Shown: positions 1-10,295 of the stretch, piece after piece
Numbering within the stretch: position 1 is the stretch's first letter
How the letters are laid out: each line of letters begins with the position of its first letter
Assembly (NCBI RefSeq): GCF_002085925.2
Contig: NZ_CP053562.1
Location: 1,282,001-1,346,000 of the forward strand
Direction of reading: 5' to 3'
Length of the DNA stretch: 64,000 nt
Source: Thioclava electrotropha
GTDB taxonomy: Bacteria; Pseudomonadota; Alphaproteobacteria; Rhodobacterales; Rhodobacteraceae
Notes under the pieces: model-generated
The model's input: only the letters and a program-made list of their open reading frames with translations
Databases searched by the model: none
What the model was told of the DNA's origin: nothing
Position numbers and translations under genes: made by a program

Positions 1-845
1 TGATCGCGCTTTGGCGCGGGCGTCCGCTGTTCGGGCCCGAAGGGCTGCACCTTCTGCGCGCGGGCGAAGCGGCGCTAGAGGCGATGCCGGGACCGGAGAT
101 TTTCCTTGGCTGTCACGGCGGGCTTGCGCTGTTTTCCCGCGATGTGTCGGCGTTCGAGCCTGATGGCGAACAACCCGATGGAGCCGCCTTCTTCGACGCC
201 TCCGAGCAGCGCCATCCCGATCTGCCCGACGATATCGTCTTCGCCGAGCTGCGCGGCCGAATGGGGTTTCTCAGCCCGGTTGAGGCGGAGATCGCCGCCA
301 CCGCGCGCGGGCTCGTGGAATGGCACCGGACCCATCGCTTCTGCTCCACCTGCGGCGCCGAGAGCGAGCCCGAACAGGCGGGCTGGCATCGACGCTGCCC
401 GGTCTGCGAGCGGCACCATTTCCCGCGCACCGATCCGGTGGTGATCATGTTGATCACCCATGGCAACCAACTCTTGCTGGGGCGCGGCCCGCATTGGCCC
501 GAGACGATGTATTCCTGCCTTGCGGGGTTCATGGAGCCGGGTGAGACGGTCGAGGCTGCCGTGCGCCGCGAGGTCTTCGAGGAAAGCGGCGTCGAAGTGG
601 GCGAGGTCTCTCTCGTGGCGTCGCAACCCTGGCCGTTTCCGGCTTCGTTGATGTTGGGCTGTCGCGGGGTGGCGACGACCACCGAGATCACCATCGACCC
701 GGTCGAGATCGCCGATGCGCGCTGGATCAGCCGTGAGCGGCTGCTGCAGGTGGTGGCGGGGCGCGATCCTGAGATATCTGCGCCACGCCAAGGCGCGATT
801 GCCGGTTGGCTCATGCGCGAGTGGCTTGCAGATCGGCTGGAATGA
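1..845 (+). CDS. nudC: NAD(+) diphosphatase NudC, 5' partial
   Basis: Nudix hydrolase that cleaves NAD(H) to NMN(H) and AMP; in bacteria NudC also removes NAD caps from RNA 5' ends. The frame is open to the left edge of the window (codons from base 3), so the true start lies outside; the internal ATG at 84 is not the start because upstream codons read as normal NudC N-terminal domain. Visible features are a four-cysteine zinc ribbon (CSTCGAE then CPVCERHHFPRTDP), a Nudix box of the form GX5EX7REXXEEXG (GFMEPGETVEAAVRREVFEE), and the SQPWPFPASLM segment that is specific to NudC rather than other Nudix enzymes. It stops 64 bases before the next gene on the same strand. The assignment is firm. 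Confidence 0.95.
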   Translation, partial: IALWRGRPLFGPEGLHLLRAGEAALEAMPGPEIFLGCHGGLALFSRDVSAFEPDGEQPDGAAFFDASEQRHPDLPDDIVFAELRGRMGFLSPVEAEIAATARGLVEWHRTHRFCSTCGAESEPEQAGWHRRCPVCERHHFPRTDPVVIMLITHGNQLLLGRGPHWPETMYSCLAGFMEPGETVEAAVRREVFEESGVEVGEVSLVASQPWPFPASLMLGCRGVATTTEITIDPVEIADARWISRERLLQVVAGRDPEISAPRQGAIAGWLMREWLADRLE

Positions 846-909
846 GGCCAGTTTGCCCCGCACGGTGCGCCACTCCCCGGCCTCCGATCTGCCCTGAGGA
901 ACTCGCCTA

Positions 910-1377
910 ATGAAATTGTCGACCCGCACCGATATATCTGCCCCCGCCGGTTTCGTCTTCGAGCGGCTCGCGGATTTCGGCAGCTTCGAGCGTGTGGCGA
1001 TGCGGCGCGGGATCACGCTGAAACGGCTCGACACGCTGAGCGAACCCGGCGCGGGCATGTCCTGGGATATCGGCTTTCGCTTTCGTGGCAAGCAGCGCCA
1101 GATGATCACCGATGTGAAGCATTTCGAGGTGCCGGAACTGATCATCTACGAGGGCGTGTCGAACAGTTTCGAGGCGGTGATGGATTTCGATCTGACCGAT
1201 CTGTCGAAGACGCGCACGCGGTTGTTGGTGGGGTTGGACCTGAGGCCGCGCAGCCTCGGCGCGCGGCTGATGATCCAGTCGGCTAAGCTCGGCAAGGGCA
1301 ATCTGGAACGCCGCTTCAAGGAGCGGATCGACCAGTTCGCGCAGGATATCGAGCGTCAGCACGAGAAAACCGCCTGA
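910..1377 (+). CDS. SRPBCC (START/Bet v 1-like) family protein
   Basis: A 155-residue protein of the polyketide cyclase/dehydrase-like SRPBCC fold, probably a small-ligand-binding protein of unknown ligand. The N-terminus (MKLSTRTDISAPAGFVFERL) is typical of the family: a first beta strand followed by the 'sapa..vf..l.d...' helix. The ATG at 910 is preceded by a purine-rich GAGGAA about 9 bases upstream. No signal peptide or membrane segment is seen, so it is likely cytoplasmic. It follows nudC on the same strand and could be co-transcribed. It converges on pheA with only 11 bases between the two stop codons. The specific function cannot be derived from sequence. Confidence 0.8.
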   Translation: MKLSTRTDISAPAGFVFERLADFGSFERVAMRRGITLKRLDTLSEPGAGMSWDIGFRFRGKQRQMITDVKHFEVPELIIYEGVSNSFEAVMDFDLTDLSKTRTRLLVGLDLRPRSLGARLMIQSAKLGKGNLERRFKERIDQFAQDIERQHEKTA

Positions 1378-1388
1378 CGCCCTGATCC

Positions 1389-2246
1389 TTAGCCGTCGCG
1401 TTCGGGGGCGGCCGGATAGACGCCCAGAATTTCCAGATAGCTGGTGAAGTAGTCGAGTTCTTCGAGCGCACGCGCCAGCGCCGGATCGTCCGGGTGACCT
1501 TCGACATCGGCATAGAACTGCGTCGCGGTGAAATGCCCGCCGACCATGTAGCTTTCCAGCTTGGTCATGTTCACGCCGTTGGTCGCGAAGCCGCCCATCG
1601 CCTTGTAGAGCGCGGCGGGAATGTTGCGGACCCGGAAGACGAAGGTGGTCATCATCTTCTCGCCGCGCGGGCGGGTATCGGGCTCGGTGCCCATGATGAG
1701 GAAGCGCGTGGTGTTATGCGCGTGATCCTCGATATGGCGCGCGAGGATGTTGAGGCCATAGGTCTCGGCGGCCATGTCGGAGGCCAACACGCCGACGCTC
1801 CGGGTCTGCGTCTGCACGAGTTCGGCAGCGGCACCCGCGCTGTCGGCGGCCGCCTCGCCACGGATGCCGTAGCGCGCGAGGAAGCTCGCCGCCTGCGGCA
1901 GAAGCACCAGATGCGCGCGGACCTTTTCCAGCTCCTCGATCTCGACGCCGGGCAGGGCCATCAGACTGATATGCACACGCACGAAGGCCTCATCGAGAAT
2001 ATGCAGCCCCGATTCCGGCAACAGGCGGTGAATGTCGGCCACTCGCCCGTAGGTGGAGTTCTCCACCGGCAGCATCGCGAGATCGGCATCGCCTTTCTTC
2101 ACAGCGGCGATCACGTCCTCGAAGGTGCGGCAGGGGACCGGCTCGAGGTCCGGGCGTGCATCGCGGCAGGCCTGATGCGAATAGGCGCCCAGCTCGCCCT
2201 GAAAGGCGATCCGACCGGTTTTCGGCGATTGTCCTTGGCGGCTCAT
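1389..2246 (-). CDS. pheA: Prephenate dehydratase
   Basis: Converts prephenate to phenylpyruvate in phenylalanine synthesis. This is a stand-alone form without chorismate mutase. I place the start at the ATG at 2246 because it is preceded by GGGGGA about 6 bases upstream; the frame remains open to 2342, but those 32 upstream codons are Arg/Pro-rich and unlike the family. The 285-residue product begins with the characteristic IAFQGELGAYSHQA. It carries the catalytic NTTRF motif (the Thr is essential in the family) and ends in an ACT regulatory domain (from about residue 195). The usual Phe-binding ACT motifs GALV and ESRP appear as AALY and LESYM here, so feedback sensitivity may differ. It is transcribed divergently from the cytochrome c gene across 204 bases. 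Confidence 0.93.
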   Translation of the reverse strand: MSRQGQSPKTGRIAFQGELGAYSHQACRDARPDLEPVPCRTFEDVIAAVKKGDADLAMLPVENSTYGRVADIHRLLPESGLHILDEAFVRVHISLMALPGVEIEELEKVRAHLVLLPQAASFLARYGIRGEAAADSAGAAAELVQTQTRSVGVLASDMAAETYGLNILARHIEDHAHNTTRFLIMGTEPDTRPRGEKMMTTFVFRVRNIPAALYKAMGGFATNGVNMTKLESYMVGGHFTATQFYADVEGHPDDPALARALEELDYFTSYLEILGVYPAAPERDG

Positions 2247-2450
2247 GTGCAATCCCCCGCACTGATCTTGTCTCGCGCCCTGCCTAGCCCGTGCCCGCGC
2301 GGAAGGGAAGGGCCGGGGCGCGGGAGGCTCACGCTGCGTCATTCATTATCCACCCTCTGAAAATCCGATCACATCTGGTAAAGTTCCCTTGATCTGAAAG
2401 GCCCTGTGCGGATAGATGCGCGGGACGACGACGCATATCAGGGACGAGAC

Positions 2451-2999
2451 ATGTTCAATACCATGACCTTTACCAAGGCGGCGGGCGCGTTTCTGGGCGC
2501 GTTGCTGTTCTTCCTGCTCACGGCCTGGGCCTCGAGCGCGCTCTATACCGTTGGCGAGAGCCATGACGCTTCCGGCGGCAGCGAGCACGCAATGAAGGAC
2601 TCGATGTCCGCAGCCCCCGGCGATCTGCTGGCCGCGCCGGAAGAAGGCGATGGCGCCGCGAAGGAAGAAGAGGTCGCACAGGTCGAACTGGGCACCGGTG
2701 ACGCCGCCAAGGGCGAAAAGATTTTCGGCAAGTGCAAAGCCTGCCACTCGCTCGAAGGCAAGAACGGCGTTGGCCCGCATCTCGATGGCGTGGTCAATCG
2801 TGCGGTCGCTTCGGTTGGCGATTATTCCTACTCGGACGCGCTCAAGTCGCATGGCGGCGAGTGGACGCTCGAAGCGCTCAACTCGTGGCTGGAGAACCCG
2901 AAAGACTACATCCCGGGCAACAAGATGTCCTTTGCTGGTCTGAAGAAACCCGAAGACCGCAACGACGTGATCGCCTATCTGCAAGAGAATTCGAACTGA
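2451..2999 (+). CDS. Membrane-anchored cytochrome c (c552/CycM type)
   Basis: A 182-residue class I c-type cytochrome held in the inner membrane by an uncleaved N-terminal segment (about residues 9-31), with the haem domain in the periplasm. In Rhodobacterales and Paracoccus such proteins (CycM/c552, c-y) carry electrons between the bc1 complex and terminal oxidases. The haem-binding site CKACH is at residues 95-99 and the likely axial Met is M159 in NKMSFAG. An acidic/Ala-rich linker separates the anchor from the haem domain. The start at 2451 is chosen because it follows AGGGACGAG and directly precedes the membrane anchor; the frame could be read from 2406 but without a ribosome site. A strong terminator follows at 3024-3049. 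Confidence 0.88.
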   Translation: MFNTMTFTKAAGAFLGALLFFLLTAWASSALYTVGESHDASGGSEHAMKDSMSAAPGDLLAAPEEGDGAAKEEEVAQVELGTGDAAKGEKIFGKCKACHSLEGKNGVGPHLDGVVNRAVASVGDYSYSDALKSHGGEWTLEALNSWLENPKDYIPGNKMSFAGLKKPEDRNDVIAYLQENSN

Positions 3000-3023
3000 G
3001 GCAAATCCCTCTCGAATCTTCTC

Positions 3024-3049
3024 AAGGCCGCCTCTTTGGGCGGCCTTTT
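3024..3049 (+). terminator. Rho-independent terminator after the cytochrome c gene
   Basis: A perfect 9-bp stem, AAGGCCGCC (3024-3032) with GGCGGCCTT (3039-3047), and a 6-base loop. The stem runs into TTTT on the plus strand, 25 bases past the stop codon. It separates the cytochrome gene from the yej operon. Confidence 0.85.
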
Positions 3050-3151
3050 GCATTTCCCGTCCTGCTTTACAGATTCGTAACTTGCTCCCTGCGCACTTAG
3101 GCTTTTAGCTAGGCGGACGCGAAAACGCTTTGGAGCAGGGAGCAGGTGTGC

Positions 3152-5068
3152 ATGGCAAAAGCGCGAGTGGCGAGTAAAGCGATCGATACGGATTGGACGC
3201 AGGTGGCGCCGCGCGCGCTGAGCGGGCTGGTTGCAGCGGGTCTGATCTGGGCGGGACTGGCCTTCGGCGCACATGCACAAGACAGCACGCAAAGCGGCGA
3301 TACGATCACCTCCTACGGGATCGCGACGCTCGGACATCTGAAATACCCCGCCGACTACACCCATCTCGATTACGTCAATCCGGATGCGCCCAAGGGCGGC
3401 GAGATCTCGGAATGGGCGCCGGGCGGGTTCGACAATTACAATCCCTATTCAATTCAGGGCCGCGCCGCCGCGCTGTCGTCGGTGCCGCTGGAATCGTTGA
3501 TGGAAGGCACCGCCGATACGGTGGGGGAACTGTATTGCCTGCTCTGCAAGAGCCTCGAATATCCGCCGAGCAAGGACTGGGTCGTCTTCACGCTGCGCGA
3601 CGGGATCAAATTCTCCGACGGCACGCCGCTGACCGCGCAGGATGTGGTCTTCTCCTATGAACAGTTGCGCGACAAAGGACTGAGCTCCTTCCGCGCGGTG
3701 ATCGCCCAGCAGGTCAAATCGGCCGAGGCGATCGACGACACACACATCCGTTTCGAGTTCCAGCCCGATTACCCGCGCCGCGATATCATCCAGTCGGTGG
3801 CATCGCTGCCGATCTTCTCCAAGGCGCAGTTCGAGAAGGAGAACATCGACCTGTCGCAGACCTCGCCGGTGCCCTTCATCGGCTCGGGGCCGTACGTGTT
3901 CGACAGCGTCAAAAGCAATCGCGCGATCACGTGGAAGCGGAACCCCGACTACTGGGGCAAGGACCTGCCGATCAACAAGGGGCGCTCGAATTTCGACAAG
4001 ATCCGCGTCGAGTATTTCGGCGATTACCAGTCGGCCTTCGAGGGGTTCAAATCGGGCACCTATACGTTCCGCAACGAGGCCAGTTCGATCATCTGGGCCA
4101 CCGCTTACGACTTCCCGGCGATGCAGACGGGCGAGGTCGTGAAGGCGGAGCTGCCCAACGGCAATATCGCCTCGGGGCAGGGCTTTGCGATCAATCTGCG
4201 CGAGCCGAAATTCGACGACATCCGCGTGCGCGAGGCGCTGGGGCTCGTCTTCAATTTCGAGTGGTCGAACGAAACGCTGTTCTACGGGCTCTATGACCGG
4301 GTCGAGAGCTTCTGGGAAAACTCCAAGCTGCAGGCGCAGGGTAAGCCCTCGGACGCGGAGAAGAAAATCCTCGAACCGCTCGCCAAGGACCTGCCCGACG
4401 GAGTCCTGACCGACGATGCGGTGATCCAGCCGGTCTCGGGCAAGCGCCAGCTGGACCGCAAGAATATGCGCAAGGCGGCGAAGCTGCTGGAAGATGCGGG
4501 CTGGACCGTCGGCGATGACGGGATGCGCCGCAACGACAAGGGCGAGAAACTGACCGTCGCGATCCTCAATGACAGCCAGACCTTCGACCGTGTCATCAAC
4601 CCTTATGTGCAGAACCTGCGCGCGCTCGGCATCGACGCCAGAATGGACCGCGTCGACGACAGCGAATATGAGAACCGCCGTCGCAGCCACGACTTCGACA
4701 TGATCACCACCCATCTGGGGCAGGACGAAATCCCCGGCTCGAACCTGCAGCAGTATTTCGGCTCGGGCTCGACCGATGACGTGTTCAACGCGATGGGGCT
4801 GAAGAACCCGGCGATCGACAAGATGATCCGGATGGTCGAAGAGGCGAATACCGAAGAAGAGCTGCTGCCGCGCGTCCATGCGCTGGACCGCAGCCTGCGC
4901 GCCCTGCGCTTCTGGGTGCCGCAATGGTTCAAGCCCACCTATACGGTCGCTTACTACGATATGTACGATCACCCGAAAAACTTGCCGCCTTACGCTCTGG
5001 GAGAGCTGGATTTCTGGTGGTATGACGCCGACAAGGCCAAGAAACTGAAAGCGAGCGGCGCACTCTGA
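3152..5068 (+). CDS. yejA: Periplasmic peptide-binding protein of a YejABEF transporter
   Basis: Family 5 extracellular solute-binding protein that captures oligopeptides (microcin C in the E. coli homologue) and delivers them to the YejBE permease. The product is about 638 residues, close to E. coli YejA. It has an N-terminal hydrophobic segment ending at an AHA-QD-like signal peptidase site near residue 43, and the opening GIATLGHLKYPADYTHLDYVNPDAPKGG, which is typical of the YejA subgroup (shown here in part: YVNPDAPKGG). A GTG two codons upstream (3146) is an alternative start; the ATG at 3152 sits about 9 bases after GGGAGCAGG and is preferred. It is first in a yejABEF operon with 32 bases to yejB. 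Substrate is inferred from family and gene order. Confidence 0.9.
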   Translation: MAKARVASKAIDTDWTQVAPRALSGLVAAGLIWAGLAFGAHAQDSTQSGDTITSYGIATLGHLKYPADYTHLDYVNPDAPKGGEISEWAPGGFDNYNPYSIQGRAAALSSVPLESLMEGTADTVGELYCLLCKSLEYPPSKDWVVFTLRDGIKFSDGTPLTAQDVVFSYEQLRDKGLSSFRAVIAQQVKSAEAIDDTHIRFEFQPDYPRRDIIQSVASLPIFSKAQFEKENIDLSQTSPVPFIGSGPYVFDSVKSNRAITWKRNPDYWGKDLPINKGRSNFDKIRVEYFGDYQSAFEGFKSGTYTFRNEASSIIWATAYDFPAMQTGEVVKAELPNGNIASGQGFAINLREPKFDDIRVREALGLVFNFEWSNETLFYGLYDRVESFWENSKLQAQGKPSDAEKKILEPLAKDLPDGVLTDDAVIQPVSGKRQLDRKNMRKAAKLLEDAGWTVGDDGMRRNDKGEKLTVAILNDSQTFDRVINPYVQNLRALGIDARMDRVDDSEYENRRRSHDFDMITTHLGQDEIPGSNLQQYFGSGSTDDVFNAMGLKNPAIDKMIRMVEEANTEEELLPRVHALDRSLRALRFWVPQWFKPTYTVAYYDMYDHPKNLPPYALGELDFWWYDADKAKKLKASGAL

Positions 5069-5100
5069 GCGACCGCCGATAAACGAGCAGAGGGCCGGAC

Positions 5101-6258
5101 ATGGGCGCCTATATCCTGCGGCGATTGCTGATGGTGATCCCCACTTTGTTGGGAATCATGATCATCAACTTCACGCTGACGCAATTCGTCCCCGGCGGGC
5201 CGATCGAGCAAGTGATCGCCCGCGTGCAGGGCGAGGCGGATTCGATGCGCAATATCTCGGGCGGCGGGGATGCGGGTACGCAGAACCAGGGCGGCGTCGA
5301 GGATAGCGGCTATCAGGGCGCGCGCGGCATCTCTCCGGAGCTGCTCAATCAGCTCGAGGTGCAGATGGGCTTCGCGCGGATCGTCTGCGATGATGGCTTC
5401 ACCGGCACGCCCGATCTGGCGGACCCGGCCTGCCACAAGGAGAAGATCCCCGCCTGGCAGCGCTTCGCGATCATGATGAAGGGCTATCTGACCTTCGATT
5501 TCGGCAACAGTTTCTTCCGCAACGAGAGCGTCGTGAACCTCGTGATCGACAAGATGCCGGTTTCGATCACGCTGGGCCTGTGGTCGACGATCCTCGCCTA
5601 TATCATCTCGATCCCGCTGGGCATCCGCAAAGCGGTGCGCGACGGCACGCCCTTCGACACATGGACCTCCGGCGCGATCATCGTGGGCTACGCGATCCCG
5701 GGCTTCCTGTTCGCGGTTATGCTGATGGTGCTGTTCGCCGGCGGCAGCTATTTCAAGATATTCCCGCTACGCGGCCTGACATCGGATAATTTCGACCAGC
5801 TGACGATGATCGGCAAGGCGCTCGATTACCTGTGGCACATCGCGCTGCCGGTGACGGCGACGACCATCGCGAGCTTCGCCACCATGACGCTGCTGACGAA
5901 GAACTCCTTCCTCGACGAGATCAACAAGCAATACGTGATGACCGCCCGCGCCAAGGGCCTGTCCGAGAAGAAGGTCCTCTACGGTCACGTCTTCCGCAAC
6001 GCGATGCTGATCGTGATCGCGGGCTTCCCGGCGCAGTTCCTCGGCATCTTCTTCGGCGCCTCGATCATCGTGGAGACGATCTTCTCGCTCGACGGTCTGG
6101 GACTGCTGGGCTTCCAGGCGGCGGTGGAGCGCGACTACCCGGTGATCTTCGGCACGCTCTACATGTTCGGGCTGATCTCGCTCGTCGTGAATATCATCTC
6201 CGACATGATGTATGTCTTCGTCGACCCGCGGATCGATTTCGAGAAGAGGTCCGGCTGA
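5101..6258 (+). CDS. yejB: Peptide/microcin C-type ABC transporter permease YejB
   Basis: Inner-membrane permease of the YejABEF importer, 385 residues (E. coli YejB is about 364). The N-terminus MGAYILRRLLMVIPTLLGIM is the standard first membrane helix of the DppB/OppB/YejB class. A long periplasmic insertion after helix 1, rich in Gly and acidic residues, is typical of YejB. The cytoplasmic EAA loop reads ARAKGLSEKKVLYGHVFRNA and contacts the ATPase. The start lies after GAGGGCCGG about 5 bases upstream, and the stop codon shares one base with the yejE start (TGATG), so the two permeases are translationally coupled. Confidence 0.92.
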   Translation: MGAYILRRLLMVIPTLLGIMIINFTLTQFVPGGPIEQVIARVQGEADSMRNISGGGDAGTQNQGGVEDSGYQGARGISPELLNQLEVQMGFARIVCDDGFTGTPDLADPACHKEKIPAWQRFAIMMKGYLTFDFGNSFFRNESVVNLVIDKMPVSITLGLWSTILAYIISIPLGIRKAVRDGTPFDTWTSGAIIVGYAIPGFLFAVMLMVLFAGGSYFKIFPLRGLTSDNFDQLTMIGKALDYLWHIALPVTATTIASFATMTLLTKNSFLDEINKQYVMTARAKGLSEKKVLYGHVFRNAMLIVIAGFPAQFLGIFFGASIIVETIFSLDGLGLLGFQAAVERDYPVIFGTLYMFGLISLVVNIISDMMYVFVDPRIDFEKRSG

Positions 6259-7366
6259 TGGCATTGTCTCCTCTCAACCAACGCCGCTGGCGCAACTTCA
6301 AGGCCAATCGCCGTGCCTTCTGGTCCGCGATCATCTTCGCCGTGCTCTTCGTCCTCGCGATGTTCGCGGAGTTCATTGCGAACGACAAACCCATCGTGGT
6401 CAGCTACCGCGGCGAGCTGTATTTCCCGATCTACAACTTCTACCCCGAGACCGCCTTCGGCGGCGATTTCCGCACCGAGGCGATCTATCGCGACCCGACC
6501 GTGCAATGCCTGATCGAGACCGGCGGCACCGAGGGCTGCTTCGACGCGGACGACCCGAAAGCCTTCGCGAACGAGGCGCTGCAGGCGGGCGAGGTCGATG
6601 GCGAGAAGATCGAGAAAGGCTGGCTTCTCTGGCCGCCGATCCCCTACAGCTTCAACACGATCAACGATGTGGGCACCGCGCCCTCGGCCCCCGATGCCGA
6701 TCACTGGCTGGGCACAGATGACACCGCGCGCGACGTGCTGGCGCGGGTGATCTACGGCTTCCGCACCTCGGTGCTGTTCGCGCTGATCGTGACTGGGATC
6801 GGCTCGATCATCGGGATCGCGGCGGGTGCCGTGCAGGGCTATTTCGGCGGCAAGGTGGACCTGTTCTTCCAGCGCATTCTGGAGATCTGGTCCTCCACGC
6901 CCGCGCTCTACGTTATCATCATCCTCTTCGCGATCCTGGGCCGAAGTTTCTGGCTTCTGGTGATGGTCTCGATCCTCTTCGGCTGGCCCGCGCTGGTGGG
7001 CGTCGTCCGGGCCGAGTTCCTGCGCGCGCGCAATTTCGAGTACGTCCGCGCCGCCCGTGCGCTTGGTGTGTCGGACCGGGTGATCATGTTCCGCCACATC
7101 CTGCCCAATGCGATGGTCGCGACGCTGACCATGCTGCCCTTCGTGATCACCGGCGCGATCGGCGCGCTCGCCTCGCTCGATTATCTGGGCTACGGGCTGC
7201 CGTCCTCCGCGCCGTCGCTTGGGGAGCTTGCGCTACAGGGCAAGCAGCACCTGCAAGCGCCGTGGTTGGCCTTCTCGGCCTTCTTCACCTTCGCCATCAT
7301 GCTCTCGCTTCTGGTCTTCGTCTTCGAGGGCATCCGTGACGCGTTCGATCCCAGAAAGGTGTTCCG

Positions 7367-7370
<4 letters not shown>
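6258..7370 (+). CDS. yejE: Peptide/microcin C-type ABC transporter permease YejE
   Basis: Second permease subunit, 370 residues. The start is the ATG at 6258, overlapping the yejB stop by one base; the open frame continues upstream inside yejB but that part is an out-of-frame reading. It begins MALSPLNQRRWRNFKANRRA, followed by membrane helix 1 and the PIYNFYPETAFGGDF segment that distinguishes YejE from other DppC-like permeases. The EAA loop (RAARALGVSDRVIMFRHILP) is intact. It ends with an ATGA overlap with yejF. Confidence 0.92.
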
Positions 7371-8973
<1,603 letters not shown>

Positions 8974-8977
<4 letters not shown>

Positions 8978-10164
8978 AGATCCTCTTCGTTCACCAGAAC
9001 TTCCCGGGCCAGTTCGTACATCTGGCACCGGCTCTGGCCGCACGCGGTCATGACGTTCTGGCCCTGACGGTCGAGACGAACCAGCGCCCCTCGCCGGTGA
9101 AGGTGGTGAAATACCGCAAGCCCGATCCGGTCGAGATGTCCTCGCGGCTCACACGCCTCTACGCCGAAAGCGCGGCGCGCGGGGCAAAGGTCGCGCTCGC
9201 CGCCCGGCAGTTGCGCGACAGGCACGGCTATGTGCCGGATGTAATCTTCGGCCATTCCGGCTGGGGCGAGACGCTGTTCCTTCGCGAGGTCTGGCCCGAG
9301 GCGAAGCTCTTGGTCTATGCCGAGCTGATGTATCGTACGACCGGGATGGACACGGATTTCGATGCCGAGTTCCAGAAGCCCGGCCTCGAGACCCGGATCT
9401 CCACCACCGCGCGCTCGGCCCATCTGATCCAGTCGATGGTGCAGGCCGATGCGGGGCTTGCCCCGACCGAGTTTCAGGCCGAGACCTTCCCGCCGGAGCT
9501 GCGTGCCAAGCTCACCATCTGCCATGACGGGGTGGACTGCGCGCGGCTCGCACCGAACCCGCAGGCGCGCTTCACCGTGCCCGGAACGACGCTCACCTTC
9601 CGCCCCGGCGACGAGGTTCTGACCTTCGTGAACCGCTCGCTCGAACCCTATCGCGGCTATCACTCCTTTATGCGCGCGCTGCCCGATGTGCTCGCCGCGC
9701 GGCCCGAGGCGCATGTGTTGATCGTGGGCGAGGAGGGGCAAAGCTATGGCGCCCCGCCGAAGGACGCCAAAAGCTGGAAGCAGAAATTCTTGGGCGAGGT
9801 GCGCGACCGACTGGACATGAACCGCGTGCATTTTCTGGGCCGCATCCCTTACGGCGATTACGTCGACATGCTCCATGTCAGCCGCACCCATGCCTATCTG
9901 ACCTATCCCTTCGTGCTCAGCTGGTCGCTGATGGAATCGATGGCCGCCGGCTGCGCCATCGTGGCCTCGGATACCGCGCCGGTGCGCGAGGTGATCACCG
10001 ACGGGCAGACCGGGCGGCTGGTGGATTTCTTCGATATCCCCGGTTGGTCGAGGGCACTGACCGAAGGGCTGGCGACCCCGCAAAATTCGCCCCGATGCGC
10101 GATGCGGCCCGCGCCCATATGTGCGAGCGTTACGACCTGCGCACCCATTGCCTGCCGCGCCTGA
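8974..10164 (+). CDS. Family 4 glycosyltransferase, 3' end apparently frameshifted
   Basis: GT-B fold glycosyltransferase (GT4). It starts MKILFVHQNFPGQFVHLAPA and has the C-terminal-domain segment LSWSLMESMAAGCAIVASDTAPV containing the family's conserved E...GxP/A-like donor-site region (given here as MESMAAGCAIVASDT). The frame as written ends at 10164 with a Cys/Pro/Arg-rich tail of about 30 residues that does not look like the family. From about 10073 the frame one base over reads ADPAKFAPMRDAARAHMCER, YDLRTHCLPRLIAF and ends at the TGA at 10197-10199, which is the expected GT4 C-terminus. One missing base in GGC-GACCCC near 10072-10074 would restore it. This is either a real recent frameshift or an assembly error. 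Its acceptor and sugar are unknown. It is translationally coupled to yejF. Confidence 0.85.
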
Positions 10165-10252
10165 TCGCCTTCGTCGAGGGCGCGATCGCCACACCCTGAT
10201 ACGCGCCCGTCCGCGAGACGGACTCGACTCCGCGTCCTGCGAGACTTAAAAA

Positions 10253-10267
10253 GAACAAAGCACGAAC
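10253..10267 (+). promoter_or_regulatory. LexA-binding SOS box upstream of imuB
   Basis: GAAC AAAGCAC GAAC, an exact GAAC-N7-GAAC direct repeat. This is the alphaproteobacterial LexA operator known from Rhodobacter and Rhizobium (GTTC-N7-GTTC on the other strand). It ends 28 bases before the imuB ATG, so LexA here would block transcription of imuB-dnaE2 until DNA damage. Confidence 0.85.
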
Positions 10268-10295
10268 GGATGACTCGAACCCTAGGCTCAGCGAC

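Noticed and set aside
5832..6257. Upstream extension of yejE inside yejB
   Set aside because: It reads yejB out of frame; the family N-terminus begins at the ATG at 6258.
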